35,946 nucleotides of DNA from Bacteroidales bacterium (GCA_028689615.1 JAQVCV010000050.1:1-35946); one strand, 5' to 3'; positions 1 through 8,924 are shown, numbered from the stretch's first letter. Notes: generated by a model not told the origin, from the letters alone. Translations and numbers: made by a program.

Positions 1-2
1 CA

Positions 3-10
3 CAAAGGTA
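3..10 (-). promoter_or_regulatory. Bacteroidota -7 box for a divergent gene left of the window
   Basis: Read on the minus strand this is TACCTTTG followed by TG, a good match to the Bacteroidota -7 element TAnnTTTG. It would drive a gene lying outside the window on the left. No convincing TTG -33 element sits at the usual distance, so this is a motif match only. Confidence 0.35.
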
Positions 11-57
11 CGCTTTTGCAGCAGAGATAGAAAGTAAAATAATTCCCGATTAATCTT

Positions 58-65
58 TACTTTTG
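58..65 (+). promoter_or_regulatory. -7 box upstream of the hybrid histidine kinase
   Basis: TACTTTTG matches TAnnTTTG and lies 17 bases before the start codon of the histidine kinase. No clear -33 TTG is visible. A leader of only about 10 bases would result, so the match may be fortuitous or the start may be downstream. Confidence 0.35.
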
Positions 66-82
66 CAATCAATTTATTTCTG

Positions 83-3000
83 ATGTTAAGGTTCTTTTTA
101 ACCATTACATTCATTTTATCGTTGGCTGCCTTTCAAAAAGGAGCTATCGCTGCCAGTGGGGAAGAAAACGCAACCGAAAAGTATTCCCTTGCATTGGCTA
201 ACGATTTCAACCAAATTGCCACAAATCCTGATTCGGTGATCGCCTTTGATAAATTCCCCGAATCCAATGAGCTTCACGACATTTTCCGCTACAACGTTTA
301 TCGTTACCGAGCTTTTGCGGCCAAGGGTCTTCCTTACAAAAGCGCTGGTTACCTGAACTCTGCCATTCAAATTGCCCTCTCTGTTCATCGCAAAGACTTG
401 CTCATGCAATTGTTAGCAGAGTCGGCACTTAACTACTGCCAAAACTACCAAATAGAAGAAGCACGTCAGGTGATAAAATATCTTGATGCAACAGTTCAGG
501 AAAATGAAGACAGTTTGTTGGTAGCCGTAACCTCACTTGTGAAGGGCTACCTGATGCAAAACGACAAAAAAACGGGGCTTGCCATTGGCCATTTCACAGC
601 CTCACAACTGTATTCCGGCAAGCTGTGGACACTCAGCACCAAGAGTCAGTTGGCACAAGCTGTGATTATTGCCCAACACGATCCGGGTGGCGCCGAAGAG
701 GCCATCGAAAAAGTGCTGAGATCCACCGACAACAAAAAGGGGGTGAGTTTCGTGGTTTCTCCCACTCTGCTTCGTTTGGCAGAGCTTTACCGCAAATCAA
801 ATGAAGATTTCATGGCGTCGCAATGGCTCCATTATGTAAGGCAGATTTCGGCTGAAAGTGCCGACACCAATTCATTTCTGTTGGCTACCACCATGCTGTC
901 GCAGATACTTGTTGATCAGGACCGTTCGGAGGAGGCTCTCAGAATGGTGGAAGAGATGGAATCTTTGATGATCCATTTCTCTGGTATTCAAACAAATTAC
1001 ATTGCCGTTCAGACAGCCTTTGAAATTGCCCAAAAGTGTGGCAACGACAGGTATGCCATCGATTTGCTGAACAAAAGCATGGCGCGCAGTCGCAACCTTC
1101 GACGATCGGTTCGGGAAATCATCCCAACTCCTGGAATCACTTATTCCGTAGAGGATACTCCACCGATTCCCCTATGGAAAAATGCCTTGGTGTTGCTGCT
1201 GGTGGCACTCACGGCAGCATCAATCGGGACTGTCTTTGGAATAATGCTCAATCGTCGAAAAGCGAAAGGATCAACACCACGGGGTATTCCAATACCAGAT
1301 CTTGTAAAAGAACAAAAAATTCAAGTAGGCGATTCACTTGTTAAAATCCAATGCCTTCACGATCTGATCAAACCTTATTCAATCCCTGAAGGGTTGAAGC
1401 TGATAGCCGAAACACCTTCTTACAAAATCGGATACACCAAATCAGAAGGTGGAATTGTAAACCGAATCCATTTAATCCTTACCATCAACAACAAGGTTGT
1501 AGCCATTGACCTTACCAACCATTCCGTTGAACCGGTAGCCCCTGTTATTCAGATAGAGAACAATCTACGCAATAAATTTGAAAATCAAATAAATACAGAC
1601 AAATTTGCTTCAGATTTCTTCCAACAGATTTTTGACACCAACCCCAATCCAATTTTTATAAAAAACACCGACCACAAGTTAATTCACGTAAACCAAAGTT
1701 TCTGCAAGGTAATAGGACATCCGCGTGATTACCTTATTGGAAAATCTGATTTTGAGCTCTATCCGTCAGAATTGGCCAAATTGTACGCCGCCAGCGACAG
1801 GATCGTTCTCAACGAGAGGCATCACGGGTATGAAACCGATCCTTTTTATAACACTGGCAATAAAGCCATTAAATACCTTATCAGCAAATCGTTGTATGTT
1901 GATGAAGCCACAGATCAGAAGTATATTGTTGGGCTGATGCACGACATCAGTTACCGTGAAAACATCGAAAAAGAGTTAATAAGAGCCAAAGAAACAGCAG
2001 AAGAGGCTACCAGAAGCAAATCGGCCTTTTTGGCCAGCATGAGTCACGAGATCAGAACCCCCATGAACGCTATCATCGGGATGTCGGAATTGCTGGAAGA
2101 AACCAAACTCGACCAGGAACAGGCGGAGTTCGTGCAGGTTATAAGCGGGGCTGGGCGAAAACTTCTCGACCTCATTAACGACATCCTCAACTTGTCGAAG
2201 ATCGAAGCAGGGCAAATTGAACTGAAAACCAATTCGTTTGAAATCAACGACTTTTTATTCGAAATAGAACGACTCTTCAGCTATTCCATAAAAGAAAAAG
2301 GGCTGATTTTCAACACAGAGATAGCAGGGGATGTTCCCGACACCCTGATAGCTGACGAACTAAGACTCAGGCAAATAATTATCAACCTCATCAACAACGC
2401 CCTCAAATTTACCAACAAAGGCTCTATCAAGCTCGCGGTACGGAAACAGAAATCGTGGCTCCACGTAAGTGTAACTGATACTGGTATTGGCATGAAAGAA
2501 GAAGACCTGCCCAAACTTTTCAAACCCTTCAACCAGGTAGGCCATTCGTCGATGAAAGCCAGTGGAACCGGGTTGGGTCTGGCAATATCCAAAGAAATTG
2601 TAACCTTGATGGGTGGAAGTATTTCGGTTGAAAGCACACCTGGCACCGGGACATGCTTCTGGTTTAAAATCCCCCTCAACAATCCCGAAGAGGCTTTTTA
2701 TGCTGTTCAGCCTGAGGCGACAGAACCTGGCCCGACAAACAAGATTGCCATACCACACATCCTTGTGGTTGAAGACAACCCCACCAACCTCCAGTTGCTT
2801 CTGGTTCACCTGCGAAAAATTGAGTGCGTTTACGAAACCGCAACTAACGGTAAGGCAGCCATCGAGAAATTCAGGATGAAAAAATTCGATATCGTGCTGA
2901 TGGACATCAACATGCCCATTATGGATGGTATTGCCGCCGCCAGGGCCTTCCGCACTTTCGAAGAAGAACACCGAAATGGGACCCGAGCCAGAATCATAGC

Positions 3001-3118
3001 TGTAACAGCTATCGCGGAAGAGAAAGAACTCACTTCCGACTTCGATGGATTCCTTAAAAAGCCTTATAAATCAAACGAAATACTGCAAATACTTAAAAAA
3101 GCCACTTCAGCTGATTAA
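83..3118 (+). CDS. Membrane hybrid sensor histidine kinase (PAS-HisKA-HATPase-REC)
   Basis: A 1011-residue hybrid sensor kinase that would autophosphorylate on histidine and pass the phosphate to its own receiver domain. In order: a signal peptide (about 1-23); a helical, probably TPR-like periplasmic region to about 355; one membrane helix (about 367-389) followed by basic residues; an undefined segment of about 100 residues; a PAS domain (about 525-640); HisKA with MSHEIRTPMN and the phospho-accepting His655; HATPase with N box NALKFTN, G1 DTGIGM and G2 GTGLGLAIS; and a C-terminal receiver with LVVEDNPTN, phospho-acceptor Asp941 in LMDINMPIMDG, and the FLKKPYK lysine. There is no DNA-binding domain, so it is not a one-protein HTCS regulator, and no response regulator gene is adjacent. 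An Hpt or regulator partner must lie elsewhere. The signal is unknown. mazG follows after 14 bases. Confidence 0.9.
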   Translation: MLRFFLTITFILSLAAFQKGAIAASGEENATEKYSLALANDFNQIATNPDSVIAFDKFPESNELHDIFRYNVYRYRAFAAKGLPYKSAGYLNSAIQIALSVHRKDLLMQLLAESALNYCQNYQIEEARQVIKYLDATVQENEDSLLVAVTSLVKGYLMQNDKKTGLAIGHFTASQLYSGKLWTLSTKSQLAQAVIIAQHDPGGAEEAIEKVLRSTDNKKGVSFVVSPTLLRLAELYRKSNEDFMASQWLHYVRQISAESADTNSFLLATTMLSQILVDQDRSEEALRMVEEMESLMIHFSGIQTNYIAVQTAFEIAQKCGNDRYAIDLLNKSMARSRNLRRSVREIIPTPGITYSVEDTPPIPLWKNALVLLLVALTAASIGTVFGIMLNRRKAKGSTPRGIPIPDLVKEQKIQVGDSLVKIQCLHDLIKPYSIPEGLKLIAETPSYKIGYTKSEGGIVNRIHLILTINNKVVAIDLTNHSVEPVAPVIQIENNLRNKFENQINTDKFASDFFQQIFDTNPNPIFIKNTDHKLIHVNQSFCKVIGHPRDYLIGKSDFELYPSELAKLYAASDRIVLNERHHGYETDPFYNTGNKAIKYLISKSLYVDEATDQKYIVGLMHDISYRENIEKELIRAKETAEEATRSKSAFLASMSHEIRTPMNAIIGMSELLEETKLDQEQAEFVQVISGAGRKLLDLINDILNLSKIEAGQIELKTNSFEINDFLFEIERLFSYSIKEKGLIFNTEIAGDVPDTLIADELRLRQIIINLINNALKFTNKGSIKLAVRKQKSWLHVSVTDTGIGMKEEDLPKLFKPFNQVGHSSMKASGTGLGLAISKEIVTLMGGSISVESTPGTGTCFWFKIPLNNPEEAFYAVQPEATEPGPTNKIAIPHILVVEDNPTNLQLLLVHLRKIECVYETATNGKAAIEKFRMKKFDIVLMDINMPIMDGIAAARAFRTFEEEHRNGTRARIIAVTAIAEEKELTSDFDGFLKKPYKSNEILQILKKATSAD

Positions 3119-3132
3119 TATCTTATTTATAA

Positions 3133-3912
3133 ATGAATTACAATAAAGAAACCGCGGCATTTGCACGTCTTTTAGGCATCATGGACGAGCTCCGCGACAA
3201 ATGTCCGTGGGATAAAAGTCAAACAATTGAAAGCCTCCGTCACCTTACCATTGAAGAGACTTACGAATTGTCTGATGCAATCATCGAAAACAGGTCTGAT
3301 GCCATCAAAGGCGAGTTGGGCGATTTGATGCTTCATTTGGTGTTTTACTCGAAAATTGCCTCCGAGACGCAACTGTTCAACATCACGCAAGTGATTGATT
3401 CCATATGCGATAAACTCATTGTTCGCCACCCTCATATTTTTGGCGATGTGGTGGTTAAAGATGCAACAGAAGTTAAAGACAACTGGGAGCGAATCAAGTT
3501 AACCAAGGAGGGGAAAAAGTCGGTGCTATCAGGTGTTCCCGAAAGCCTTCCTCCCCTGATTAAAGCTTACCGCATGCAGGAAAAAGCTGCCGGCGTTGGT
3601 TTCGACTGGGAAAATGCCAACCAGGTATGGGACAAAGTGAAAGAAGAAATGGAAGAGTTGAGGCACGAGATTGAGACCGACGCGACAAATTGGCGCAAAG
3701 AAGAAGAATTTGGCGATCTGTTGTTTGCCTTGGTCAATTATGCCCGCTTCATTGGTGTAAACCCGGAAGACGCCCTCGAAAAAACCAATAAAAAATTCCG
3801 AAGAAGACTAAGTTATATCGAATCACAAGCCGCCCTTGAAGGAAAAATGGTTCACCAGATGACCCTTGCAGAGATGGATGCACTTTGGAACCAGGCTAAA
3901 GAAAAAGAATAG
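3133..3912 (+). CDS. mazG: Nucleoside triphosphate pyrophosphohydrolase MazG
   Basis: A 259-residue MazG house-cleaning enzyme that hydrolyses (d)NTPs to the monophosphate and pyrophosphate. Two MazG repeats are visible. The N-terminal one carries the metal-binding EETYE (about 41-45) and GELGD (60-64) motifs after the typical CPWDKSQT sequence. The C-terminal one has KEEMEELRHE and EEFGDLLFALVNYARF. Length agrees with the two-domain MazG of E. coli (263 residues). It starts 14 bases after the histidine kinase and has no promoter of its own that I can see, so it is probably co-transcribed. Nothing suggests a toxin-antitoxin role; no mazEF genes are near. Confidence 0.95.
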   Translation: MNYNKETAAFARLLGIMDELRDKCPWDKSQTIESLRHLTIEETYELSDAIIENRSDAIKGELGDLMLHLVFYSKIASETQLFNITQVIDSICDKLIVRHPHIFGDVVVKDATEVKDNWERIKLTKEGKKSVLSGVPESLPPLIKAYRMQEKAAGVGFDWENANQVWDKVKEEMEELRHEIETDATNWRKEEEFGDLLFALVNYARFIGVNPEDALEKTNKKFRRRLSYIESQAALEGKMVHQMTLAEMDALWNQAKEKE

Positions 3913-3945
3913 CGTTGGTTGGGAAAGCCATCGAACTATTTGAAG

Positions 3946-3953
3946 TAATTTTG
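3946..3953 (+). promoter_or_regulatory. -7 box upstream of nadB
   Basis: TAATTTTG matches TAnnTTTG, 19 bases before the nadB ATG, in the 60-base gap after mazG. A TTG at 3919-3921 is 24 bases upstream, slightly beyond the usual -33 spacing. Confidence 0.45.
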
Positions 3954-3972
3954 CGCAGTTTTTTTCTGAAAA

Positions 3973-5568
3973 ATGAGATTCAAAACCGATTTTTTAGTGA
4001 TTGGCTCAGGCATCGCGGGGCTCTCCTTCGCGTTGAAAGTTGCCGATAAAGGCACAGTAGCCATCGTAACAAAAGGAGAAGCCGACGACACAGCTACCCG
4101 CTATGCCCAGGGAGGAATTGCCGCCGTGATGTACACCCCCGATACCTACGAAAAACACATACGCGACACCATGGTGGCCGGCGATGAGCTCAACAACCCC
4201 GAGATCGTCAGGATTACCATCACCGAATCGACAGATAGAATCAAAGAACTGATCAGTTGGGGAGCCAATTTCGACCGAAACGCTGCTGGGCTGTTCGATT
4301 TAGGCAAAGAAGGGGGACACTCCGAATTCAGAGTGCTCCATCATAAAGACCAAACCGGCCTTGAGATCGAAAGAGCCTTGCTCGAAAAAATAAAGCAACA
4401 TCCCAACATCACCATTAGGGAACACTGCTTTGCAGTAGATCTCATCACTCAACACCACCTGGGGCAACCCGTTAGCAGGCGCTCGACCGACATCGACTGC
4501 TACGGAGCCTACATACTCGACACCAACACCGGATGCATCGATACCATCCTGGCTCGCGTTACCATGCTGGCCACAGGAGGAGCCGGAAATGTTTACAGCA
4601 ATACAACCAACCCGCCGGTAGCAACCGGCGATGGTATTGCAATGGTTTACAGAGCGAAAGGAAAAATTGAAAACATGGAGTTCATCCAATTCCACCCTAC
4701 CTCGCTTTTCAATCCTAAAGAGAAACCAGCTTTCCTGATTACCGAGGCTCTGAGAGGATTCGGTGCCATTCTCAGAAACCAGCTGGAAGAATCGTTCATG
4801 GAACGGTACGACCCCCGCGGATCGCTGGCACCACGCGACATCGTGGCACGAGCCATCGATACCGAAATGAAAATCAGCGGCAACGAACACCTTTACCTCG
4901 ACTGCCGCCACCTTCCCAAAGAGGGGTTGCTGAGCCATTTCCCAACCATTTTTGCCAAATGCCTCAGCATCGGGATCGACATAACACGCGACATGATCCC
5001 CATTGTGCCCTCGGCTCATTACACCTGCGGGGGAATTCGGGTTGACGAATATGCACAAAGCACCATCGGGCACCTCTACGCATCTGGCGAATGTGCCTCA
5101 ACAGGATTACACGGAGCCAACAGACTGGCCTCCAACTCACTGCTCGAATCAATTGTCTTTTCTCACAGAGCATCAATCCATGCCATGCAAGCTCTGAACC
5201 GTATCAGCTTCAAAGAGGATGTACCCGATTGGAACGCCGATGGCATGGTGTTTAACGAAGAGATGGTGCTTATAACACACACCTTAAAGGAGTTGCAGCT
5301 CATCATGAGCCATTACGTGGGTATCGTCAGAAGCAACCTCAGGTTAAAAAGGGCCATCGACCGGTTGCGCATCCTGCATCGGGAAACCGAAGAGTTGTAC
5401 AACAAATCAATCCTTACACAAAACATTTGCGAACTTCGAAACCTCATCAACACGGCCTATCTTATTATCAAAGCCGCTACCGAAAGGAAAGAGAGCCGCG
5501 GATTGCATTACTCCATCGACTATCCTCGTCCGAATAACAGCGACGACGAAAAACATTTTATCGACTAA
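3973..5568 (+). CDS. nadB: L-aspartate oxidase NadB
   Basis: A 531-residue flavoprotein that oxidises L-aspartate to iminoaspartate, the first step of de novo NAD synthesis. Fumarate or oxygen re-oxidises the FAD. The N-terminal FAD-binding motif VIGSGIAGLSFAL (about 9-21) is followed by the family motifs RYAQGGIAAV, GGHSEFRVLHH, QFHPTSLF, RGSLAPRDIVARAID, the active-site region HYTCGGIRVDE, and the second FAD contact YASGECASTGLHGANRLASN. The C-terminal helical bundle is complete. It belongs to the succinate dehydrogenase/fumarate reductase superfamily; the GLHGANRLASNSLLE sequence and the lack of the flavin-linkage context favour NadB over SdhA/FrdA. nadA and nadC are not adjacent, and the next gene encodes a carbonic anhydrase-like protein. 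Confidence 0.96.
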   Translation: MRFKTDFLVIGSGIAGLSFALKVADKGTVAIVTKGEADDTATRYAQGGIAAVMYTPDTYEKHIRDTMVAGDELNNPEIVRITITESTDRIKELISWGANFDRNAAGLFDLGKEGGHSEFRVLHHKDQTGLEIERALLEKIKQHPNITIREHCFAVDLITQHHLGQPVSRRSTDIDCYGAYILDTNTGCIDTILARVTMLATGGAGNVYSNTTNPPVATGDGIAMVYRAKGKIENMEFIQFHPTSLFNPKEKPAFLITEALRGFGAILRNQLEESFMERYDPRGSLAPRDIVARAIDTEMKISGNEHLYLDCRHLPKEGLLSHFPTIFAKCLSIGIDITRDMIPIVPSAHYTCGGIRVDEYAQSTIGHLYASGECASTGLHGANRLASNSLLESIVFSHRASIHAMQALNRISFKEDVPDWNADGMVFNEEMVLITHTLKELQLIMSHYVGIVRSNLRLKRAIDRLRILHRETEELYNKSILTQNICELRNLINTAYLIIKAATERKESRGLHYSIDYPRPNNSDDEKHFID

Positions 5569-5598
5569 TTTGTTGATAATTAACACTTGTAAAATATT

Positions 5599-6138
5599 AT
5601 GGCTTTAATAAAACCCGTAAAAGGAATACTCCCGAAGTTTGGCAACGATGTTTTCATTGCCGATAACGCTACCATCACTGGCGACGTGGTGATGGGAGAA
5701 AGATGCACCGTGTGGTTCAACGCTGTTATCAGAGGCGATGTGCACTCAATCCGCATTGGCAACAATGTAAACATCCAGGATGGTGCCGTGATACATTGCA
5801 CCTACAAGAAATCGCCAACAACTATTGGCAACAATGTCTCAATAGCTCACGGAGCCATTGTTCACGGTTGCACTATTGGCGACAACGTGCTGATTGGCAT
5901 GGGGGCCATTGTTATGGATGATGTGGTTGTGGAATCAAACTCTATCGTAGCTGCCGGGGCGGTGGTTTCAAAAGGAACCACAATTCCATCAGGAACAGTC
6001 TGGGCCGGCGTACCTGCAAAAAAAATCAAAGAAACCGACGTTGAACTCCTCGAAGGAGAAATCATGCGAATTGCAAACAGCTACAACACTTATGCTACCT
6101 GGTACCAAGAAGAAGGGCCCTGGAAAGAACTTCCATGA
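5599..6138 (+). CDS. Gamma-class carbonic anhydrase-like protein
   Basis: A 179-residue left-handed beta-helix protein of the gamma-carbonic anhydrase family (YrdA/CaiE/PaaY-like). Hexapeptide repeats run almost from end to end. The three expected zinc-ligand histidines are present as His66 (GAVIHC), His84 and His89 (IAHGAIVHG), with the 18- and 5-residue spacing of the short subfamily. Members of this subfamily bind zinc as trimers, but carbonic anhydrase activity varies and the acidic loop of the archaeal enzyme Cam is absent, so the actual substrate is uncertain. It starts 30 bases after nadB and is probably co-transcribed. Its end faces the end of the next gene, 36 bases away, with no obvious hairpin between. 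Confidence 0.88.
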   Translation: MALIKPVKGILPKFGNDVFIADNATITGDVVMGERCTVWFNAVIRGDVHSIRIGNNVNIQDGAVIHCTYKKSPTTIGNNVSIAHGAIVHGCTIGDNVLIGMGAIVMDDVVVESNSIVAAGAVVSKGTTIPSGTVWAGVPAKKIKETDVELLEGEIMRIANSYNTYATWYQEEGPWKELP

Positions 6139-6174
6139 CCCCATCCCAATTATGCAACTTTAAAGAACCAACTA

Positions 6175-6849
6175 CTAAACCTTCCTGTTAAGCCAATCGG
6201 TATTCAACGCTTTGTAAATAAACAACAACGAGAACGATACGGTGGCTATGCCCGACAAATACCACAGCAATTGCTCGTTGGTATAAAGGCAAAACATGTA
6301 AAGCCCCAGAAAAAACGATGCCCCCGAAAGCCCGGTAATCAAATCGACTAAAGCGTTTTTCCTTGTTTGGGCCAATCCTGAGAAAAAGCCTATCATGGAT
6401 GATGTCACCAAAAGAGCAAAGGGAAAAGTCAGCACCAGTTGCAAGTAATAAGGAGTTGATCCTTTTGACAAAGCTATGTGCAATCCCGACAGGAGCGAAA
6501 CCCCCAAGGCTGTCCCCCAGGTATAAACCAACCCGTCGGCGGGAGTTTTGATGATCCTGTTCCTGAAATAAAAGAGTAAAACCACTGCTTGCACTGCTGC
6601 CTGGCTTAAAAAGCCAACCACCACAAATGCATGAAAAGCTGTACGTTTCAAACTTTTTAGCTCGGCAAGACCCAGTTTTTCAAAACCTATTTGCAAAAGC
6701 ACAACCACCAAGGAAGCTATGATACCGTAAAAGAACGACATAAGGAACGGTCCTAAAATACCTTCAGGATACTTGTATCTTAAATACAACGAAAATACAG
6801 TCATCAGAACAAGTGGTGTAAGTCCCGCATAAAGCATTTGAGAAATCAT
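6175..6849 (-). CDS. Multi-pass membrane protein resembling a catalytically dead PrsW protease
   Basis: From the ATG at 6849 this is a 224-residue, highly hydrophobic protein with about seven predicted membrane segments. I do not recognise it by name, but three stretches line up with PrsW/CPBP-like intramembrane glutamic proteases: FLSQAAVQAVVLLFYF (80-95) where PrsW has L-V-E-E-x-x-K, TPADGLVYTWGTALG (102-116) where PrsW has DGIVYGAAVGLGF followed by E-N, and IGFFSGLAQ (153-161) where PrsW has GYFLGLA preceded by a histidine. The EE pair reads Q83-A84, the E-N pair reads S121-G122, and no histidine lies between 125 and 224. The frame is open up to 7083, but a -7 box lies inside that extension and the extra 78 residues include a cysteine-rich stretch unlike a membrane-protein start, so I place the start at 6849. 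It is the only minus-strand gene in this half of the window. Confidence 0.7.
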   Translation of the reverse strand: MISQMLYAGLTPLVLMTVFSLYLRYKYPEGILGPFLMSFFYGIIASLVVVLLQIGFEKLGLAELKSLKRTAFHAFVVVGFLSQAAVQAVVLLFYFRNRIIKTPADGLVYTWGTALGVSLLSGLHIALSKGSTPYYLQLVLTFPFALLVTSSMIGFFSGLAQTRKNALVDLITGLSGASFFLGLYMFCLYTNEQLLWYLSGIATVSFSLLFIYKALNTDWLNRKV

Positions 6850-6949
6850 AGCGTCTTTTTGTAAAATAAAACAGAAGAGCAACACTGTAAGGCCAGAACA
6901 ACAAGTCAACAAATTGATAAATAACAACGATTTGACCTGTTTCAGATCA

Positions 6950-6957
6950 CAAATATA
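6950..6957 (-). promoter_or_regulatory. -7 box for the PrsW-like gene
   Basis: On the minus strand this reads TATATTTG, a match to TAnnTTTG, about 100 bases upstream of the ATG at 6849. It lies inside the longest open frame (to 7083), which supports the shorter start. No clear -33 TTG is at the expected distance. Confidence 0.4.
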
Positions 6958-7094
6958 CAACAATACATCAAACTGGAGGTTCACCGTAAAAAGTGTTTTA
7001 ATATTAGGTTTTGAATGGGTGCCCCACGATAATTTGCTAATTTTGATCGCCGGTTTGCTTTGAGAAAAAAAACAATCCGGCAAAGGATGGTTAT

Positions 7095-7124
7095 ACCATT
7101 ATCAAATGTTTGCGCGATAATGGT
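7095..7124. repeat. 9-bp inverted repeat in the divergent region before rsgA
   Basis: ACCATTATC (7095-7103) and GATAATGGT (7116-7124) are perfect inverted copies around a 12-base centre. The site lies in the 215-450-base divergent region between the PrsW-like gene and rsgA. It could be a regulator binding site or a hairpin. No T-run follows on either strand, so a terminator is unlikely. Confidence 0.5.
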
Positions 7125-7298
7125 TTATCATGAAGTTTGCCGCACTCTTTCCCATTTGGGCTATCGTGACAGGTAAGTTGCCTATCCTCAAATGCTTTTA
7201 ACAGAGCAGGCCAAACGAAATGACAACCCCAGAAGCAAACCGGGAAATGGATGCTGCCAACAAATGAAAGCGGCGATTAAAATTAACATCAGGATTGA

Positions 7299-8240
7299 AT
7301 GGAAGAAAGCACTAGAAGCGGACTGCTGATAAAATCTACTGGCAAATGGTATCTGGTCAGAATGGAGGATGGGAGTATTCTCCGTTGCGGACTTGCAGGG
7401 AAATTCAGAACACAAGGGTTGCGTTCAACCAACCCCGTGGCAGTGGGCGACAGGGTATGCATAAAGCCAGGGCGCGACAATGCGACGCCTGGTACCATAG
7501 TGGCCATCGGAGAACGAAAAAACCATATTGTTCGCAAAGCCACCCGTTTGTCGAGCAGCCATCATGTGATTGCATCCAATATCGACCAGGCCTTGTTGGT
7601 AATAACTCCCTCGCAACCACGCACAAGCACCGGTTTTATTGACAGGTTCCTGATTTCGGCCAATGCCTTTGACATCCCCGTGATTCTGATTTTCAACAAA
7701 TCTGACATTTACACCCCCGATGAAACCCTGTTCGTGCAACACCTCATGCGGCTCTACAGCCAAATGGGTTACTCTTCGCTGGTTACCTCGACCATCAACC
7801 ACACCGGTCTCGATGAATTAAAAACCCTGATGACTGGAAAAATCAGTGTAATGGCCGGACACAGCGGAGCGGGAAAAAGTGCCTTAATCAACGCGCTGGA
7901 ACCCTCTCTCAAACTTCAAACCGGTTCAATCAGCCAATACCATCTTAAAGGGAAACACACCACCACTTTTGCCGAAATGCACCCCCTTTCATTCGGAGGT
8001 TTTATTACCGATACACCTGGAATAAAAGAATTTGGAATCAGCAGTATCGAAAAAAATGAGATAGCCAGCTATTTCCCCGAATTTTTCAACCTGCTGCAAA
8101 ACTGCAGATTTTACAATTGTCAGCATCTGCACGAACCAGGTTGTGCCGTTAAACAGGCTGTTGAGCAGGGAGAAATAGCCGAATCGCGCTACATGAGCTA
8201 CCTCAGCATGATGAGTGGCGAAGAATTTGATGAAGACTAA
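7299..8240 (+). CDS. rsgA: Ribosome small-subunit GTPase RsgA
   Basis: A 313-residue circularly permuted GTPase that acts late in 30S ribosomal subunit maturation. An N-terminal OB fold precedes the G domain, whose motifs appear in permuted order: G4 NKSD (133-136), G1 GHSGAGKS (187-194) and G3 DTPG (238-241). The C-terminal zinc site is intact as Cys269, Cys274, His276 and Cys282 in the CRFYNCQHLHEPGC sequence. Length is normal. No recognisable TAnnTTTG box is found in the 215 bases upstream. The next gene begins 18 bases after the stop, which suggests that rsgA opens the long envelope cluster. Confidence 0.97.
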   Translation: MEESTRSGLLIKSTGKWYLVRMEDGSILRCGLAGKFRTQGLRSTNPVAVGDRVCIKPGRDNATPGTIVAIGERKNHIVRKATRLSSSHHVIASNIDQALLVITPSQPRTSTGFIDRFLISANAFDIPVILIFNKSDIYTPDETLFVQHLMRLYSQMGYSSLVTSTINHTGLDELKTLMTGKISVMAGHSGAGKSALINALEPSLKLQTGSISQYHLKGKHTTTFAEMHPLSFGGFITDTPGIKEFGISSIEKNEIASYFPEFFNLLQNCRFYNCQHLHEPGCAVKQAVEQGEIAESRYMSYLSMMSGEEFDED

Positions 8241-8258
8241 TCCTTAACACGCAATACT

Positions 8259-8921
8259 ATGCTAGCCAATACCCTGATCTCGAATGAAATATCGCCTTTG
8301 CGCACTTCCGATACCGGCATTGAAGCCTTAAGGATGATGGAAGAATACCGGGTGAACCATTTGCCTGTTGTTAGCGACACCAGTTTGCTGGCAATTGTTT
8401 CTGAAGACGACGTGCTGGAATACGAAAACCCCGAAGAGGCCATTGGTGCAATGCCCTTAAGTCACTCCAGACCCTATGTGAACGACCATCAACACATCCT
8501 GGAAGTCTATAGGGTGATGTTTCTTCAGAAACTCACTCTGGTGCCTGTACTTAACAAAAGCGAAGGCTACCTGGGAAGCATTGTACTGGCCGACCTGATG
8601 ACCCACCTTGGAAATTACGATACGTTTCAAAATCCGGGAGGCATTATAGTATTGGAAATCAACACCAGAGACTACTCTCCTGGCGAAATAACACGAATTG
8701 TGGAGTCAAACGATGCCCTCCTTCTGGGATTGTTCACCAATTCGCTGCCCGATACAACACGCATGACCGTTACCTTAAAAATAAACAAGCTCGACATCAC
8801 ACCGGTGTTGCAAACTTTTTACAGGTTCAACTATACCGTGGCAGCCTCCTTTGGACAAAACGACTACAACGACATGCTTCGCGACCGTTACGATTCACTC
8901 ATGAACTTCCTAAATATCTGA
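8259..8921 (+). CDS. CBS-domain protein with an ACT-like C-terminal domain
   Basis: A 220-residue soluble protein. The N-terminal part (about 1-125) carries a pair of CBS motifs: SEISPLRTSDTGIEAL-like and VNHLPVVSDTSLLAIVSEDD in the first half, then LEVYRVMFLQKLTLVPVLN and YLGSIVLADLM in the second. Such pairs bind adenine nucleotides. From about 135 on, GGIIVLEINTRDYSPGEITR and a repeating beta-alpha-beta pattern look like an ACT-type ligand-binding domain, as in AcuB-like proteins. There is no enzymatic domain. It lies 18 bases after rsgA and 3 bases before the Omp85-like gene, so it is almost certainly in the same operon. Ligand and target are unknown. Confidence 0.8.
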   Translation: MLANTLISNEISPLRTSDTGIEALRMMEEYRVNHLPVVSDTSLLAIVSEDDVLEYENPEEAIGAMPLSHSRPYVNDHQHILEVYRVMFLQKLTLVPVLNKSEGYLGSIVLADLMTHLGNYDTFQNPGGIIVLEINTRDYSPGEITRIVESNDALLLGLFTNSLPDTTRMTVTLKINKLDITPVLQTFYRFNYTVAASFGQNDYNDMLRDRYDSLMNFLNI

Positions 8922-8924
8922 TAC

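Noticed and set aside
4300-5073. A 257-residue open frame antisense to nadB
   Set aside because: Shadow frame; NadB motifs occupy the sense strand throughout.
6850-7083. N-terminal extension of the PrsW-like protein
   Set aside because: It contains a TATATTTG promoter box and has no family-like sequence; the ATG at 6849 starts the membrane region.
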